Positions 1 to 8,492 of a stretch of DNA of 12,911 bases are shown piece by piece. Below the pieces are notes generated by a model, which saw nothing but the letters and a program-made list of their open reading frames with translations, was not told the DNA's origin and made no database searches. Position numbers and translations under genes: made by a program. The stretch comes from Rickettsia typhi. Lineage in GTDB: Bacteria; Pseudomonadota; Alphaproteobacteria; Rickettsiales; Deianiraeaceae. Where the stretch lies: NCBI GenBank assembly GCA_945878495.1, contig CAMCTP010000024.1, positions 1 to 12,911 of the forward strand, in the 5' to 3' direction. Numbering within the stretch: the stretch's first letter is position 1; each line of letters begins with the position of its first letter.

Positions 1-728
1 AAAAAATCTGAATATTCAGAATCGCTAATATTTTTTTTATCCAAGGTCCATATTGCCTGCCTCTTGTTAATCTCAGCCGCTTCAAGCTCATTTTCATGCT
101 TCATAAAAACTGAAACATTAATATGATTTGAATAGGTTTTTATTATCTCGCGAATTTTAAACTTATCCAAATAAACATCCTTATATTCATCTTTTAAAAA
201 TAACGTAATCGATGTACCTCTAGGAATATCATAATTGATAGTCTCTATATTATATCCACTTTTGCCATCAGATGACCATTTCCATGAGTGCTTTTCACCA
301 GCTTTTCTACTTACAACTTCAACCTTATCAGCCACCATAAATGATGCAAAAAAGCCAACCCCAAATTGCCCTATTAAGTCCCCAGCACCATGCCCTGCTC
401 CACTTTTTGCTAGTTGATTGATAAATTCTTTAGTGCCAGATTTAGCAATTGTTCCCAAGCAATTCACCAAATCTTCTTCATTCATTCCAATACCATTATC
501 GGTAACAATTATGATTCCATCGTCTTTTTTTACCTCAACCACAATCTTTAAATCTGGATCATTTTCAAATAACTCTTGATTTGATAAACCTTGATATCTT
601 AATTTTTCACATGCGTCTGAAGCATTTGATACCAGCTCCCTTAAAAAAACATCTTTATTTGTATAAAGTGCATTAATTACAATATCGAGAACCTGAGAAA
701 TTTCAGCGTTGAACTTTTTTTCAGACAT
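1..728 (-). CDS. htpG: Molecular chaperone HtpG (Hsp90), N-terminal part, cut by window edge
   Basis: This is the ATPase domain of the bacterial Hsp90 chaperone, a cytosolic dimer that remodels client proteins under stress. About 242 residues are visible. The GHKL nucleotide-binding motifs are intact: RELVSNASDA near residues 30-39 (catalytic Glu31, Mg-binding Asn35), TDNGIGM at 76-82 (Asp77 contacts adenine) and the lid-region GQFGVGFF at 120-127. The start is ATG at 728, giving MSEKKFNAEIS, which matches the short N-terminus of bacterial HtpG. The middle and C-terminal dimerisation domains lie beyond position 1. The gene follows virD4 on the same strand after 68 bases, and that gap holds its own promoter candidate, so it is probably transcribed separately. 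No Shine-Dalgarno sequence is seen before the start. The family call is very secure; only the 3' part is unknown. Confidence 0.97.
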   Translation of the reverse strand, partial: MSEKKFNAEISQVLDIVINALYTNKDVFLRELVSNASDACEKLRYQGLSNQELFENDPDLKIVVEVKKDDGIIIVTDNGIGMNEEDLVNCLGTIAKSGTKEFINQLAKSGAGHGAGDLIGQFGVGFFASFMVADKVEVVSRKAGEKHSWKWSSDGKSGYNIETINYDIPRGTSITLFLKDEYKDVYLDKFKIREIIKTYSNHINVSVFMKHENELEAAEINKRQAIWTLDKKNISDSEYSDF

Positions 729-745
729 AATAGAATAAAGATATA

Positions 746-778
746 ATTATATATAACGTCTAATTTTGCAATTTCAAG
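746..778 (-). promoter_or_regulatory. Putative heat-shock-type promoter of htpG
   Basis: Reading the minus strand, CTTGAAA at 778-772 matches the -35 consensus of sigma-32 (RpoH) promoters. After a 17-base gap from CTTG comes GTTATAT (757-751), close to the alphaproteobacterial RpoH -10 form CYTATNT with one mismatch. A sigma-70 reading (TTGAAA, 18 bases, TATATA at 753-748) is also possible from the same bases. The start codon is about 20 bases downstream. HtpG is a classic heat-shock gene, which supports the RpoH reading, but this is motif matching only. Confidence 0.45.
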
Positions 779-796
779 TATCTGCAAAAATAAAAA

Positions 797-2644
797 TCAT
801 GATGGAGGAAGTGCTGCATTCGAAGATCCTTCGTCACTCTTAGGTTCGTGTTTTTTTGCGGTTTTATTTGGCTTTCCAACAACAATTTTTTGGGTTGGAA
901 CAAAGCTTTTTTTCAACAACCTCTTGGTAAATGTACCATCCTCAAAATATTTAATTTTTTTCGTCCTAATTGGCGATGATGCCTCTATTAATATAATTTG
1001 ATCATCTTTTGGCAAGGCGATAACCTCCTGTGGTAAAAGCAATGCTCTTTGCGATCCGGAAACATTTTGCGATCTTGCACCGGGGTTGAAATCCAAAAAT
1101 TTCGGCTTACTATAGGATGTTGATTCAACCGTTGTATTACCAACCAATTCCGATATCAACTTCGCCGTCTCAATATTATTGGCTGCAAATGTAATACGAA
1201 ATGTAGCATTCGATAAAAATGAATTCATACCCGAATCTTCATACGCTCCCTTTAACTGCTGGGTATCCTGAACCACCAAAAATAAACGAACTCTATAACC
1301 ACGAAAATATGCTATACCTGCCAAAAATTGCTCCAATTTTCCCAAGGTCGGAAACTCATCCATAAAAAACAACACCCCATAAGGCTCGTCTTTGCCTGGC
1401 ATTCTTTTACTCAAAAATTCCGTTGCCTGCTGATAGAACATCGCCATTAATGACTTTAAACGCTGAATATTATCAGGGGTCAAACCGCAAAAAACTGTTG
1501 TTGGTGTTTTTTTAAATGTTTGAATATTAAAATCACTTTTTGCAGTTGTAACATCAATCAAAGGGTTGGCCCAAAGTTCTAATCCCGAGCTCATGGTTGA
1601 CATAACTCCTGAACGCTCCTTATCAGCTTTTTGCAAAAATGCTGCTAGATTCATATATGCAACCGGATGAAGCGTCTCACCCATGGTATCTAAAACAACC
1701 GCCATATTATAGGCAAAATCATCGCTTCTTAACTCACGAACAACCTGACCAAAGCTTGCAACTTTATCGGGCGCTGCACACAAATATAACATTACAGCCA
1801 CGCAAAGTGTTCTTGCTTCATTTTCCCAAAAATCTCTTTTTGGCAACAATAGATTAGCCAATTTTTGCACATCATCAACCATTTGCCCCGGTTTTTTTGA
1901 AACCCAATCCATTGGATTATAGCAATGACTTATACCATCAGAATCAGCCGGAGACCAAACATAAACTTTTTGCTTCATGGTATTCGCTCTATAGCCACTA
2001 GCGAAATCAAAATTTTCCAGCTTAATATCATGACAAATCAATGACTCCTTCCAAAACAAACAATTAGGTATAGCAAAACCAACCCCCTTACCAGATCCCG
2101 TCGGCGCAAATAATAAAATATGCTGATATCCTGCGGCAATCAGATATCCTTTTTTATCCTTTCCCAAAAGAACTCCCTCTTTAACTCTCAATCCATTTTT
2201 TTTTATCTCTTTTTCAGTAGCCCAGTGTGCATCACCATAAAGAGATTCGACTTTTTTTACAGGCGACCACTCACTTAATGCCTCGCGATATTTAAATGCC
2301 AACAACAAAAATGTTAAATTTGGGGTAATTATCGTAGTAAGTAATTTCGGCAATATAAAACCGGCATTATCAAAAACAATTACCGCCTTATTTTCCCACC
2401 AATACATTAAATAATATTCGAGGTATTTATACATTGTTCCTGCGTAATTAATACCATCTTCAAGCGTCTTAACTCTTGCGATCATTATGATCATTGACTC
2501 TAAATTTGTCATCAAGACCAAAAAGGCAAAGCTTGCCACAAACTCTAAAACCAAAAAAGCAGCCACAAAGGCAAATAATTTTATCCCAAAATTCTGCAAC
2601 TTTCTTGTGCTCGCATTTGGATCAAAATGCTTCATTTGATTCAT
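797..2644 (-). CDS. virD4: Type IV secretion coupling ATPase, VirD4/TraG family
   Basis: VirD4 is the inner-membrane ATPase that recruits substrates to a type IV secretion channel. The 615-residue protein has an N-terminal membrane anchor with hydrophobic segments at about 21-45 and 86-117. The family motif SLYGDAHWA follows at 134-142. The Walker A loop APTGSGKG is at 180-187 (Lys186) and the Walker B strand VLFFMDE at 424-430 (Asp429, Glu430). The C-terminal tail (about 575-615) is lysine-rich and looks disordered. Length and layout match VirD4 proteins of Rickettsiales. The gene lies 74 bases after the virB6-like gene on the same strand and is likely co-transcribed. The first ATG (MNQMKHF) is used here; the Met at residue 4 is an alternative, and neither has a clear ribosome binding site. 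A conjugative TraG role is possible, but no relaxase or plasmid gene is present. Confidence 0.95.
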   Translation of the reverse strand: MNQMKHFDPNASTRKLQNFGIKLFAFVAAFLVLEFVASFAFLVLMTNLESMIIMIARVKTLEDGINYAGTMYKYLEYYLMYWWENKAVIVFDNAGFILPKLLTTIITPNLTFLLLAFKYREALSEWSPVKKVESLYGDAHWATEKEIKKNGLRVKEGVLLGKDKKGYLIAAGYQHILLFAPTGSGKGVGFAIPNCLFWKESLICHDIKLENFDFASGYRANTMKQKVYVWSPADSDGISHCYNPMDWVSKKPGQMVDDVQKLANLLLPKRDFWENEARTLCVAVMLYLCAAPDKVASFGQVVRELRSDDFAYNMAVVLDTMGETLHPVAYMNLAAFLQKADKERSGVMSTMSSGLELWANPLIDVTTAKSDFNIQTFKKTPTTVFCGLTPDNIQRLKSLMAMFYQQATEFLSKRMPGKDEPYGVLFFMDEFPTLGKLEQFLAGIAYFRGYRVRLFLVVQDTQQLKGAYEDSGMNSFLSNATFRITFAANNIETAKLISELVGNTTVESTSYSKPKFLDFNPGARSQNVSGSQRALLLPQEVIALPKDDQIILIEASSPIRTKKIKYFEDGTFTKRLLKKSFVPTQKIVVGKPNKTAKKHEPKSDEGSSNAALPPS

Positions 2645-2718
2645 TGTTATTTTATAAAAATAGGTCTCACAAAGTCTAGAGTATTATTTATAACTTTCAA
2701 GATTAAAAATATCATTTA

Positions 2719-5700
2719 TTAATTATCGCTGACATCTATATTCATCATACTCTGAACATCCTGATCTGATTCTTGTTTTTCCGCTTTTTTCGCCTTTCTT
2801 GCAGCTAGCTTTTCTTGTAGTCCATCCTCTTGTTGCTTCTGCTCTTGAGCACGAATTTCTGAATGAGACTCAGAATTTTCACCTTTTAAATTAGAAGCCT
2901 GTGGAACTGAATCTGGTTTATTACTACCTGCTCTTGCTTCATTGATTCCATTCACCGCCTGCTTACCCTTGGCAGCTATTGCTGAAGTTGCACCGCCCAA
3001 TACGCCTCTACTAATTTTACCCGCAGCCTGCAAACCACCTTTAAATTTACTAGCTATATTTCCAGCATTTGCAATCGATGAAACACTTCCTAGACCGTGT
3101 TTAGCAGCCTCAACACCACCAAAAATACTACCTATAGCACCTTCAAACTTGTCTGTCATTGAAATCATTACATTCATTGTAATTAATACAACAATTGATT
3201 TCATAAATAACGCATAATATATAGAAGCATTACTTACAGTATCAGCCAAAACCATTGTAGCACCTATCGCCATAGTCAAGCCACCCAACAAAGCTGTAGT
3301 TGGACCAATTGCCGGCATGATAAACATCATAAAAAACATCGCTGCCGCTGCCTTGGCTCCATTTCCTTCTGACATTTTGTGCAACAAGCACGCATAAGGT
3401 GTATTATTTATGTCATCAACGGTAAAACTTTTTTTCCCAATATTCCAATTTCCGGATATACAATTAGAAGAAACATTTCCATCTCCATCAAATAGCTTGC
3501 TGTAATCATATGAAGAACTAGATGAAGAATACATAATAATATCAACCACTCTTGTGATAAATACAATTGTTAAGAAAGTCACTGGAGGCCCTATGACGTA
3601 ACTCAAAAGACCTTCCTTCCATTTTTTATAAACCCCTTCAGTTCTTGCAAAAAGACAGCAAGGGATTGTTACCGGAGAAACATAAATATAAATTAATAAA
3701 TACATCATACCAATAATATAATTTTGTGCAACTTTTACACAAACCAATACTATTGAAGCCGTCATTAAAAGCACAGCAACGCCAGACAAAAAGCCAACCA
3801 AACTAGAGAAGGTAATTTTTATAGCGGTAATTATAATCTCCGGTATATTTGTATCACTTGCCTTTAAATGCTTTCCAATTTTACAATCCAAGGTATCAAA
3901 CAAAGATAGGAAACTCATATCTCTTATGCCACCAGCATCGGTTACCAGAATAGGATATTTTGCATAGGTAAAATTATGAGTTGTTCTATTAATATCAGTA
4001 TTTTGCTTGTTCCTGTATCTCCATATTCTATCTTGAAAAGCATTCGACTCTCCATCGGATATTGGCGCATACATTGTTCCATTCTTTTTCACAACATAAT
4101 ATGCAGTTTTTATTATACCATTTAACGCTGTTGCATAGGCTCTTTTTGATGAACTCAAGTCTTCAAGATAACCAAGATTCATCAGATCTTCATAATGATA
4201 TCCATCGGCAGTGTACATTTCTCCAGTGTAATAATCGTTATTGCAAACTAGGAAATAGTTAATTCCTATTTTCTTTTTCTTTGCATATAAAGGAAAAAGA
4301 CCGCTACTGGCAGTAACTTTTGAGCATTCTGCGTCATTACAAAACAACAACTTTCTGTCTCCATCTGTACATCTCAAAGGTAAATATGATTCGTTGTAAA
4401 ATGTTTTCCCGCTATTAGTTCTAAAATCAGTCATTAAATACGATGGAACGTCAATCGGAACAAAAGGAAACTCATAATTTGGCCTTGGCCAGTAATCACT
4501 TCTAGGGCAATAATACTTGTACTTACCTAAGCCTAAGCTAGGAAAATTATAAAACAAAACATCTCCAGATCCCTGCTTTCCTTTACAGTAAGTTGTTAAA
4601 CTATTTCCTATCATTGCAATTGAGGCACTTGACCCAGAAGCCATTGTTCCTCTAACTATATAATCCCTAACCAGGGTTAAACAAGCTGAATTTGTTTCTC
4701 CAGATTTACACCACTTTGCCGCATCTGATTCAAATGTTTTTAATTCAAAAAAATAAGGACTTGATATACAGCCATCATCAGGAATTTTTGATGTATTTTC
4801 CGCAGCCTCATTGAACATTATATCAATTACTATCTTTGCAACTCCAGTTGAAGTATTCATCAATACATTTATACCATAATTTTTCCAGCCATCCCCAATT
4901 GCAAAATAAACAACCATCATTATTGTGAAAAATTGCTTTATTATTTCACTAACTTTAAGACTATAGGAACCATTTAACACCTTCCAACCAATTATCATTA
5001 CATACATCACCATACATGTAACTATTAAAGACTTAAAATAGGATTGAAAATACCCATAAGGAGTCAAAGCCGTAACATCAGAAATACTTTTCGTCCTAAC
5101 ATCATTTCTTGCATCCTGAAGAACTGTAAGAATTCCATTCACCGCTTTAATATCTGCTAATGTTTGAGCATAATAAACCTTAAAATCCGCATCATCATCA
5201 AATTGACTTGTTCTTAGAAATCCATCAGACGTTATTGCATCTGTTTTAGTCTTATATACATCTCTCATTTTTACACGCTTCGTCACTATTGAATCATAGC
5301 TACCTGTTTTTAAGCCCCTCAAAGCCAAACGAACTTCAATATCATAAGAGCTGTTCGATGTAGAAATAACATTATTCGCCAATTCTGTATTAACTGTATT
5401 TTTCCCTAAAACCGATTCATACGAAAAGCCATTGTTTCTAAAAGATATCATCTTATTGACAAGAGTTCCTAATACTGCAATATCATAATCTATATTATTT
5501 AGCTTTAAAATATCATCATCTGACATCGATATCAGAGAAGGATCTCTAAGTATTGATTTTTCAAATAAATTTCTAAATGTTCCTATTATGCACTCTGCGG
5601 CTGGAGCCGTAACGCTAAAACTACCCTTATTTTTAGAGCTACCCTTTAAATCTTTACAAGCAGGATCGACAATATCATTTTTCACAAATAAATCAGAAGC

Positions 5701-6666
5701 CCATGCTGTATCAGATCGCATTAGTCTACAATGATATAAGAAATTTGGATCGTTAAACCCCTTTTCATCAAGACCATCCAAGCCGCTAAATTTTAAACTT
5801 CCATCATCATTCGTCGTATATCCTCCCTGAATAGAATCAATAGAAGCAGACGGCAACTCCTCAAGGCCCTTATTTAAAGGAATTCTACATGGACATGTCG
5901 AAGACAGTCTTGCACATAAAACACCTTTATCTCCATTTAAAGCGTACGCACAAAACTGAGTTCCCAGAGGGCACGCAAGGCTACCATCGCAATGTGTTCC
6001 CATAAAACACTCACCCTTTCCAAGCCATTTCATTGTTCCCTTTGCAGAATCTGGATCACTTGCTGTGCCATAATTCAGCTCTATGCACAATTTTGATTGA
6101 GCTTCTTTGAGTTCTTCTTTGGTTGGATTTCTATCTTTGTGATAATTATATATAGCTTTTATTTGCTTATCGGTATAAGCAATTGGGCCATTTACATTTT
6201 TATTATTATCTGGATCATCTCTGCATACTCTGTAATTACTATTTGCTTTTAGTGCAAGTTCATAACTAGTCCCAAGCTGAGTCATTGCTGCTAAATAAGC
6301 CGCTGCATACCCCGCTACCTCTCCAGCAGCAGCAGCCACGATAGATGGAGTGCCGACTGCCTCAAGTCCTGTTTTCATTGCTATTGCTGCTGCATTATAT
6401 GCAACCTGAGTGGCAACGTACAAAATCATGATATTTGTTGTACATAGTGTATTTTCTGCTTTTGAACCAGATCCAGTTATTGCTTTAAAAATCGACGAAA
6501 TATCAAAAGAGCAGTATTTTTCGTAATCAGGTCTATTATTCATTGTTTCTTTTGCTCCTTCAATAACTAAAAGCACAAAGTAGCTAAAGCCGGTCGCTTT
6601 AGACTTTTTTATCGATCCGCCGAAGATCAAAATTGTTGATATTAAAATAAGTAATATTTTTTTCAT
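2719..6666 (-). CDS. virB6: VirB6/TrbL-like type IV secretion inner-membrane protein, oversized, Cys-rich
   Basis: This 1315-residue protein is far longer than the roughly 300-residue VirB6 of Agrobacterium but fits the enlarged VirB6 proteins of Rickettsiales. A signal peptide is visible (Met-Lys-Lys, hydrophobic core, KSKA near residue 24). Further hydrophobic segments lie at about 76-97, 105-128, 545-565, 577-592, 943-975, 978-1003, 1020-1045, 1106-1145 and 1150-1170. The last group has the look of the TrbL/VirB6 core. Residues 220-260 hold seven cysteines (220, 226, 232, 239, 251, 258, 260). The loop at about 593-942 holds nine more (633 to 808) and is presumably periplasmic and disulfide-bonded. 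A six-serine run sits at 1047-1052. The tail after 1175 is Gly/Ala-rich, then highly charged. ATG at 6666 lies two bases after the stop of the upstream gene, indicating translational coupling. Which VirB6 paralogue this is cannot be told from the sequence alone. Confidence 0.85.
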   Translation of the reverse strand: MKKILLILISTILIFGGSIKKSKATGFSYFVLLVIEGAKETMNNRPDYEKYCSFDISSIFKAITGSGSKAENTLCTTNIMILYVATQVAYNAAAIAMKTGLEAVGTPSIVAAAAGEVAGYAAAYLAAMTQLGTSYELALKANSNYRVCRDDPDNNKNVNGPIAYTDKQIKAIYNYHKDRNPTKEELKEAQSKLCIELNYGTASDPDSAKGTMKWLGKGECFMGTHCDGSLACPLGTQFCAYALNGDKGVLCARLSSTCPCRIPLNKGLEELPSASIDSIQGGYTTNDDGSLKFSGLDGLDEKGFNDPNFLYHCRLMRSDTAWASDLFVKNDIVDPACKDLKGSSKNKGSFSVTAPAAECIIGTFRNLFEKSILRDPSLISMSDDDILKLNNIDYDIAVLGTLVNKMISFRNNGFSYESVLGKNTVNTELANNVISTSNSSYDIEVRLALRGLKTGSYDSIVTKRVKMRDVYKTKTDAITSDGFLRTSQFDDDADFKVYYAQTLADIKAVNGILTVLQDARNDVRTKSISDVTALTPYGYFQSYFKSLIVTCMVMYVMIIGWKVLNGSYSLKVSEIIKQFFTIMMVVYFAIGDGWKNYGINVLMNTSTGVAKIVIDIMFNEAAENTSKIPDDGCISSPYFFELKTFESDAAKWCKSGETNSACLTLVRDYIVRGTMASGSSASIAMIGNSLTTYCKGKQGSGDVLFYNFPSLGLGKYKYYCPRSDYWPRPNYEFPFVPIDVPSYLMTDFRTNSGKTFYNESYLPLRCTDGDRKLLFCNDAECSKVTASSGLFPLYAKKKKIGINYFLVCNNDYYTGEMYTADGYHYEDLMNLGYLEDLSSSKRAYATALNGIIKTAYYVVKKNGTMYAPISDGESNAFQDRIWRYRNKQNTDINRTTHNFTYAKYPILVTDAGGIRDMSFLSLFDTLDCKIGKHLKASDTNIPEIIITAIKITFSSLVGFLSGVAVLLMTASIVLVCVKVAQNYIIGMMYLLIYIYVSPVTIPCCLFARTEGVYKKWKEGLLSYVIGPPVTFLTIVFITRVVDIIMYSSSSSSYDYSKLFDGDGNVSSNCISGNWNIGKKSFTVDDINNTPYACLLHKMSEGNGAKAAAAMFFMMFIMPAIGPTTALLGGLTMAIGATMVLADTVSNASIYYALFMKSIVVLITMNVMISMTDKFEGAIGSIFGGVEAAKHGLGSVSSIANAGNIASKFKGGLQAAGKISRGVLGGATSAIAAKGKQAVNGINEARAGSNKPDSVPQASNLKGENSESHSEIRAQEQKQQEDGLQEKLAARKAKKAEKQESDQDVQSMMNIDVSDN

Positions 6667-6668
6667 TA

Positions 6669-7922
6669 TTATGAAAATCTCAGCCCAATCTCAAAAGTTG
6701 TTAATTTGAAACCTTTTACATCTACAACATTTTCATACGAATTCTGCAGGGTTCCACCGGCTTTCTTATTGATTGAATTATTTGTTAAACCATCTTTATC
6801 CCTCATCATTCTAACCCTTATGCCCGCAAAAATACTACTGGAGTCACTTATATCATAGTTCAGATATGCCGACAAATTATAAGAAGGACCAAAAACAGAG
6901 TCAACTTGTGGGGAATTCATTGTAAATCTCGATAAACCAATACCTCCTCCAATTGAAGGGTAAATCTTTGAAACCTGTCTTAAAAAATCAATGTAGATAT
7001 TATAATCCAAACTATACAATCTACCAGATCCATAAGAATTTGCAACTGTGTATGTTTTATTATTTATTGTCGATTCAGCAGTAAAGTCATTTGCGGATGC
7101 GGCAATTTCAGATCTAAAACCTGATAAAAAAGGTATTCTATAAGATGTGCCAAGTGCAACACCAAGAGCCTTTCCTGAGTTATAATCAGCATCAGCTGTA
7201 AAATTATTGCTAAAGGCAGATGAACTTGAGGTCTTTATTTTTGACGTATATTCGGCAGATCCGCCAATATTTTTACCACCGTATAGACTAACGTAAAATT
7301 TATTATCCCAACCTAGATTTGATCTAAAAAAGCCATTGTTTTTTTTTGGAGCCTCCTGTATTGCAATTATATTTTGATCAGTCTGCTTCTTTGCTGTAGA
7401 TTCAAAATACTCATCATTACCTCTAGAGTCTGTTTTTGCCAAAAGCCTTTGCCTTGAAAGCATCATAAAATATGGGTTTGTCTGAGAATCATTTTCCGAT
7501 TGCATTGGTAAATATCGATACTGCCTATCAACAGGTGTTTTTTGAGTTTGAACATTATTCACAACATTCACAACAACGGCAGATTTAGCTCCTGCATGAC
7601 AATTTCTGCAACTTGCACCAGATTTACATTTTGAACAATCAATAATTTCCGTATCATTCCCTCTTTGCACAGATTGATAATTTTTACGAAATTCGTTATT
7701 ATTAATATATGCGTCTCTTTTTTCTCCAACTTTAACGCCATAATTATCAGGATTTGGCGCTGACTGACTCACCTCCTGAACCTGCTTAGATTTATCAATA
7801 TAATCTTGAGGAAATTGAACAACAGCACTCTTATTGCCAGGTGTTTCAGCGGCCATAACGCTAGAAAACGCAGATAAACAAATCATTAAAAGACATACTG
7901 TAATCTCTTTTATCATAGTCAT
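6669..7922 (-). CDS. Outer-membrane beta-barrel protein, surface-antigen/P44-Msp2-like, with Cys-rich N-terminal linker
   Basis: The 417-residue protein starts with a signal peptide (MTMIKEITVC..., likely cut after VMA or MAA, residue 24 or 25). Residues 26 to about 205 form a polar, probably unstructured region. It contains four cysteines and a histidine, C96, C99, C105, C108 and H109, in the order CSKC-x5-CRNCH. From about 208 (FYVSLYGG) to the end the sequence alternates hydrophobic and polar residues with aromatic girdles, as in 8-stranded barrels of the bacterial surface antigen family (PF01617-like) found in Anaplasmataceae and relatives. It ends in EIGLRFS, a barrel-terminal strand with Phe at the penultimate position. 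The gene starts three bases after recO ends and stops two bases before the virB6-like gene, so it sits within the operon. A role with the secretion system is inferred from position only. A second ATG at codon 3 is an alternative start. Confidence 0.75.
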   Translation of the reverse strand: MTMIKEITVCLLMICLSAFSSVMAAETPGNKSAVVQFPQDYIDKSKQVQEVSQSAPNPDNYGVKVGEKRDAYINNNEFRKNYQSVQRGNDTEIIDCSKCKSGASCRNCHAGAKSAVVVNVVNNVQTQKTPVDRQYRYLPMQSENDSQTNPYFMMLSRQRLLAKTDSRGNDEYFESTAKKQTDQNIIAIQEAPKKNNGFFRSNLGWDNKFYVSLYGGKNIGGSAEYTSKIKTSSSSAFSNNFTADADYNSGKALGVALGTSYRIPFLSGFRSEIAASANDFTAESTINNKTYTVANSYGSGRLYSLDYNIYIDFLRQVSKIYPSIGGGIGLSRFTMNSPQVDSVFGPSYNLSAYLNYDISDSSSIFAGIRVRMMRDKDGLTNNSINKKAGGTLQNSYENVVDVKGFKLTTFEIGLRFS

Positions 7923-7925
7923 AAA

Positions 7926-8489
7926 TTACGTAAAAGCTTTTAAAATAAGTGTTTCTAACATTTCTCTACAGACCGGCATATTAATGCTATATGACGAAAA
8001 AATATTTTGCAAGTAAATATAATTATTACCACAATTATCTTCCTCATCAATTGTTCCATTGTTAAAAATGACCTCTTTTTCCAAATCTAAATAACCACTA
8101 ATTAGCACATCATGATCATTCGAAATGCAGCATAATTGCAAGAAATTTACAATCTTATCAAAAATTCCATCAATATCACATTTATTTGCATTTCTAAAAA
8201 AACAGTTCAAAACTCCACACAAGGAAATGCACGCAAAATTTGCAATCCTATTGGTTGAAACAATAGATGAAAAACTCTTCAAACAAGATCCCTTTATCGA
8301 TCCAAGAGCATCCTCTCTTCCGACCCTTTCATAACTAATCAAATTAGATATTTGATATATTGAGTTATTTTTTGAGCTTAATCCATATTTCACAAATCCT
8401 GAAACTATTTCTCCATCTTGATTTACAAGCTTAATCAATAAATCCTTTTCGCTAAAAGGTTTGGTGTAAAAAATAATACCCTTTTGCAT
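7926..8489 (-). CDS. recO: DNA repair protein RecO, short form
   Basis: RecO works with RecF/RecR to load RecA onto SSB-coated single-stranded DNA and to anneal strands. The N-terminal OB-fold signature is visible: GIIFYTKPFSEKDLLIKLV, then GEIVSGFVKYGLSS, then YERVGREDALGSIKGS, matching in order the RecO pattern of a GIVL start, a G-to-G(L/F)V strand and a Leu-Gly turn. The C-terminal MPVCREMLETLILKAF resembles the usual closing helix. At about 187 residues it is shorter than typical RecO (about 230-250), and the zinc-finger cysteine set found in some RecO proteins is not evident. The start chosen is ATG at 8489; an in-frame TTG directly before it (8492) is adjacent to the tgt stop. The family call rests mainly on the N-terminal domain, so some doubt remains. 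Confidence 0.7.
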   Translation of the reverse strand: MQKGIIFYTKPFSEKDLLIKLVNQDGEIVSGFVKYGLSSKNNSIYQISNLISYERVGREDALGSIKGSCLKSFSSIVSTNRIANFACISLCGVLNCFFRNANKCDIDGIFDKIVNFLQLCCISNDHDVLISGYLDLEKEVIFNNGTIDEEDNCGNNYIYLQNIFSSYSINMPVCREMLETLILKAFT

Positions 8490-8492
8490 CAA

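Noticed and set aside
1639..1857. Plus-strand open frame opposite virD4
   Set aside because: It is antisense to the conserved ATPase domain, with composition set by the complementary strand and no signals of its own. The same holds for antisense frames at 235-417, 2942-3217, 4062-4262, 8125-8334 and 10911-11189.
3515..3532. Six-serine run in the VirB6-like protein as a repeat-based phase-variation site
   Set aside because: The codons are mixed, so there is no uniform trinucleotide or homopolymer tract to slip.
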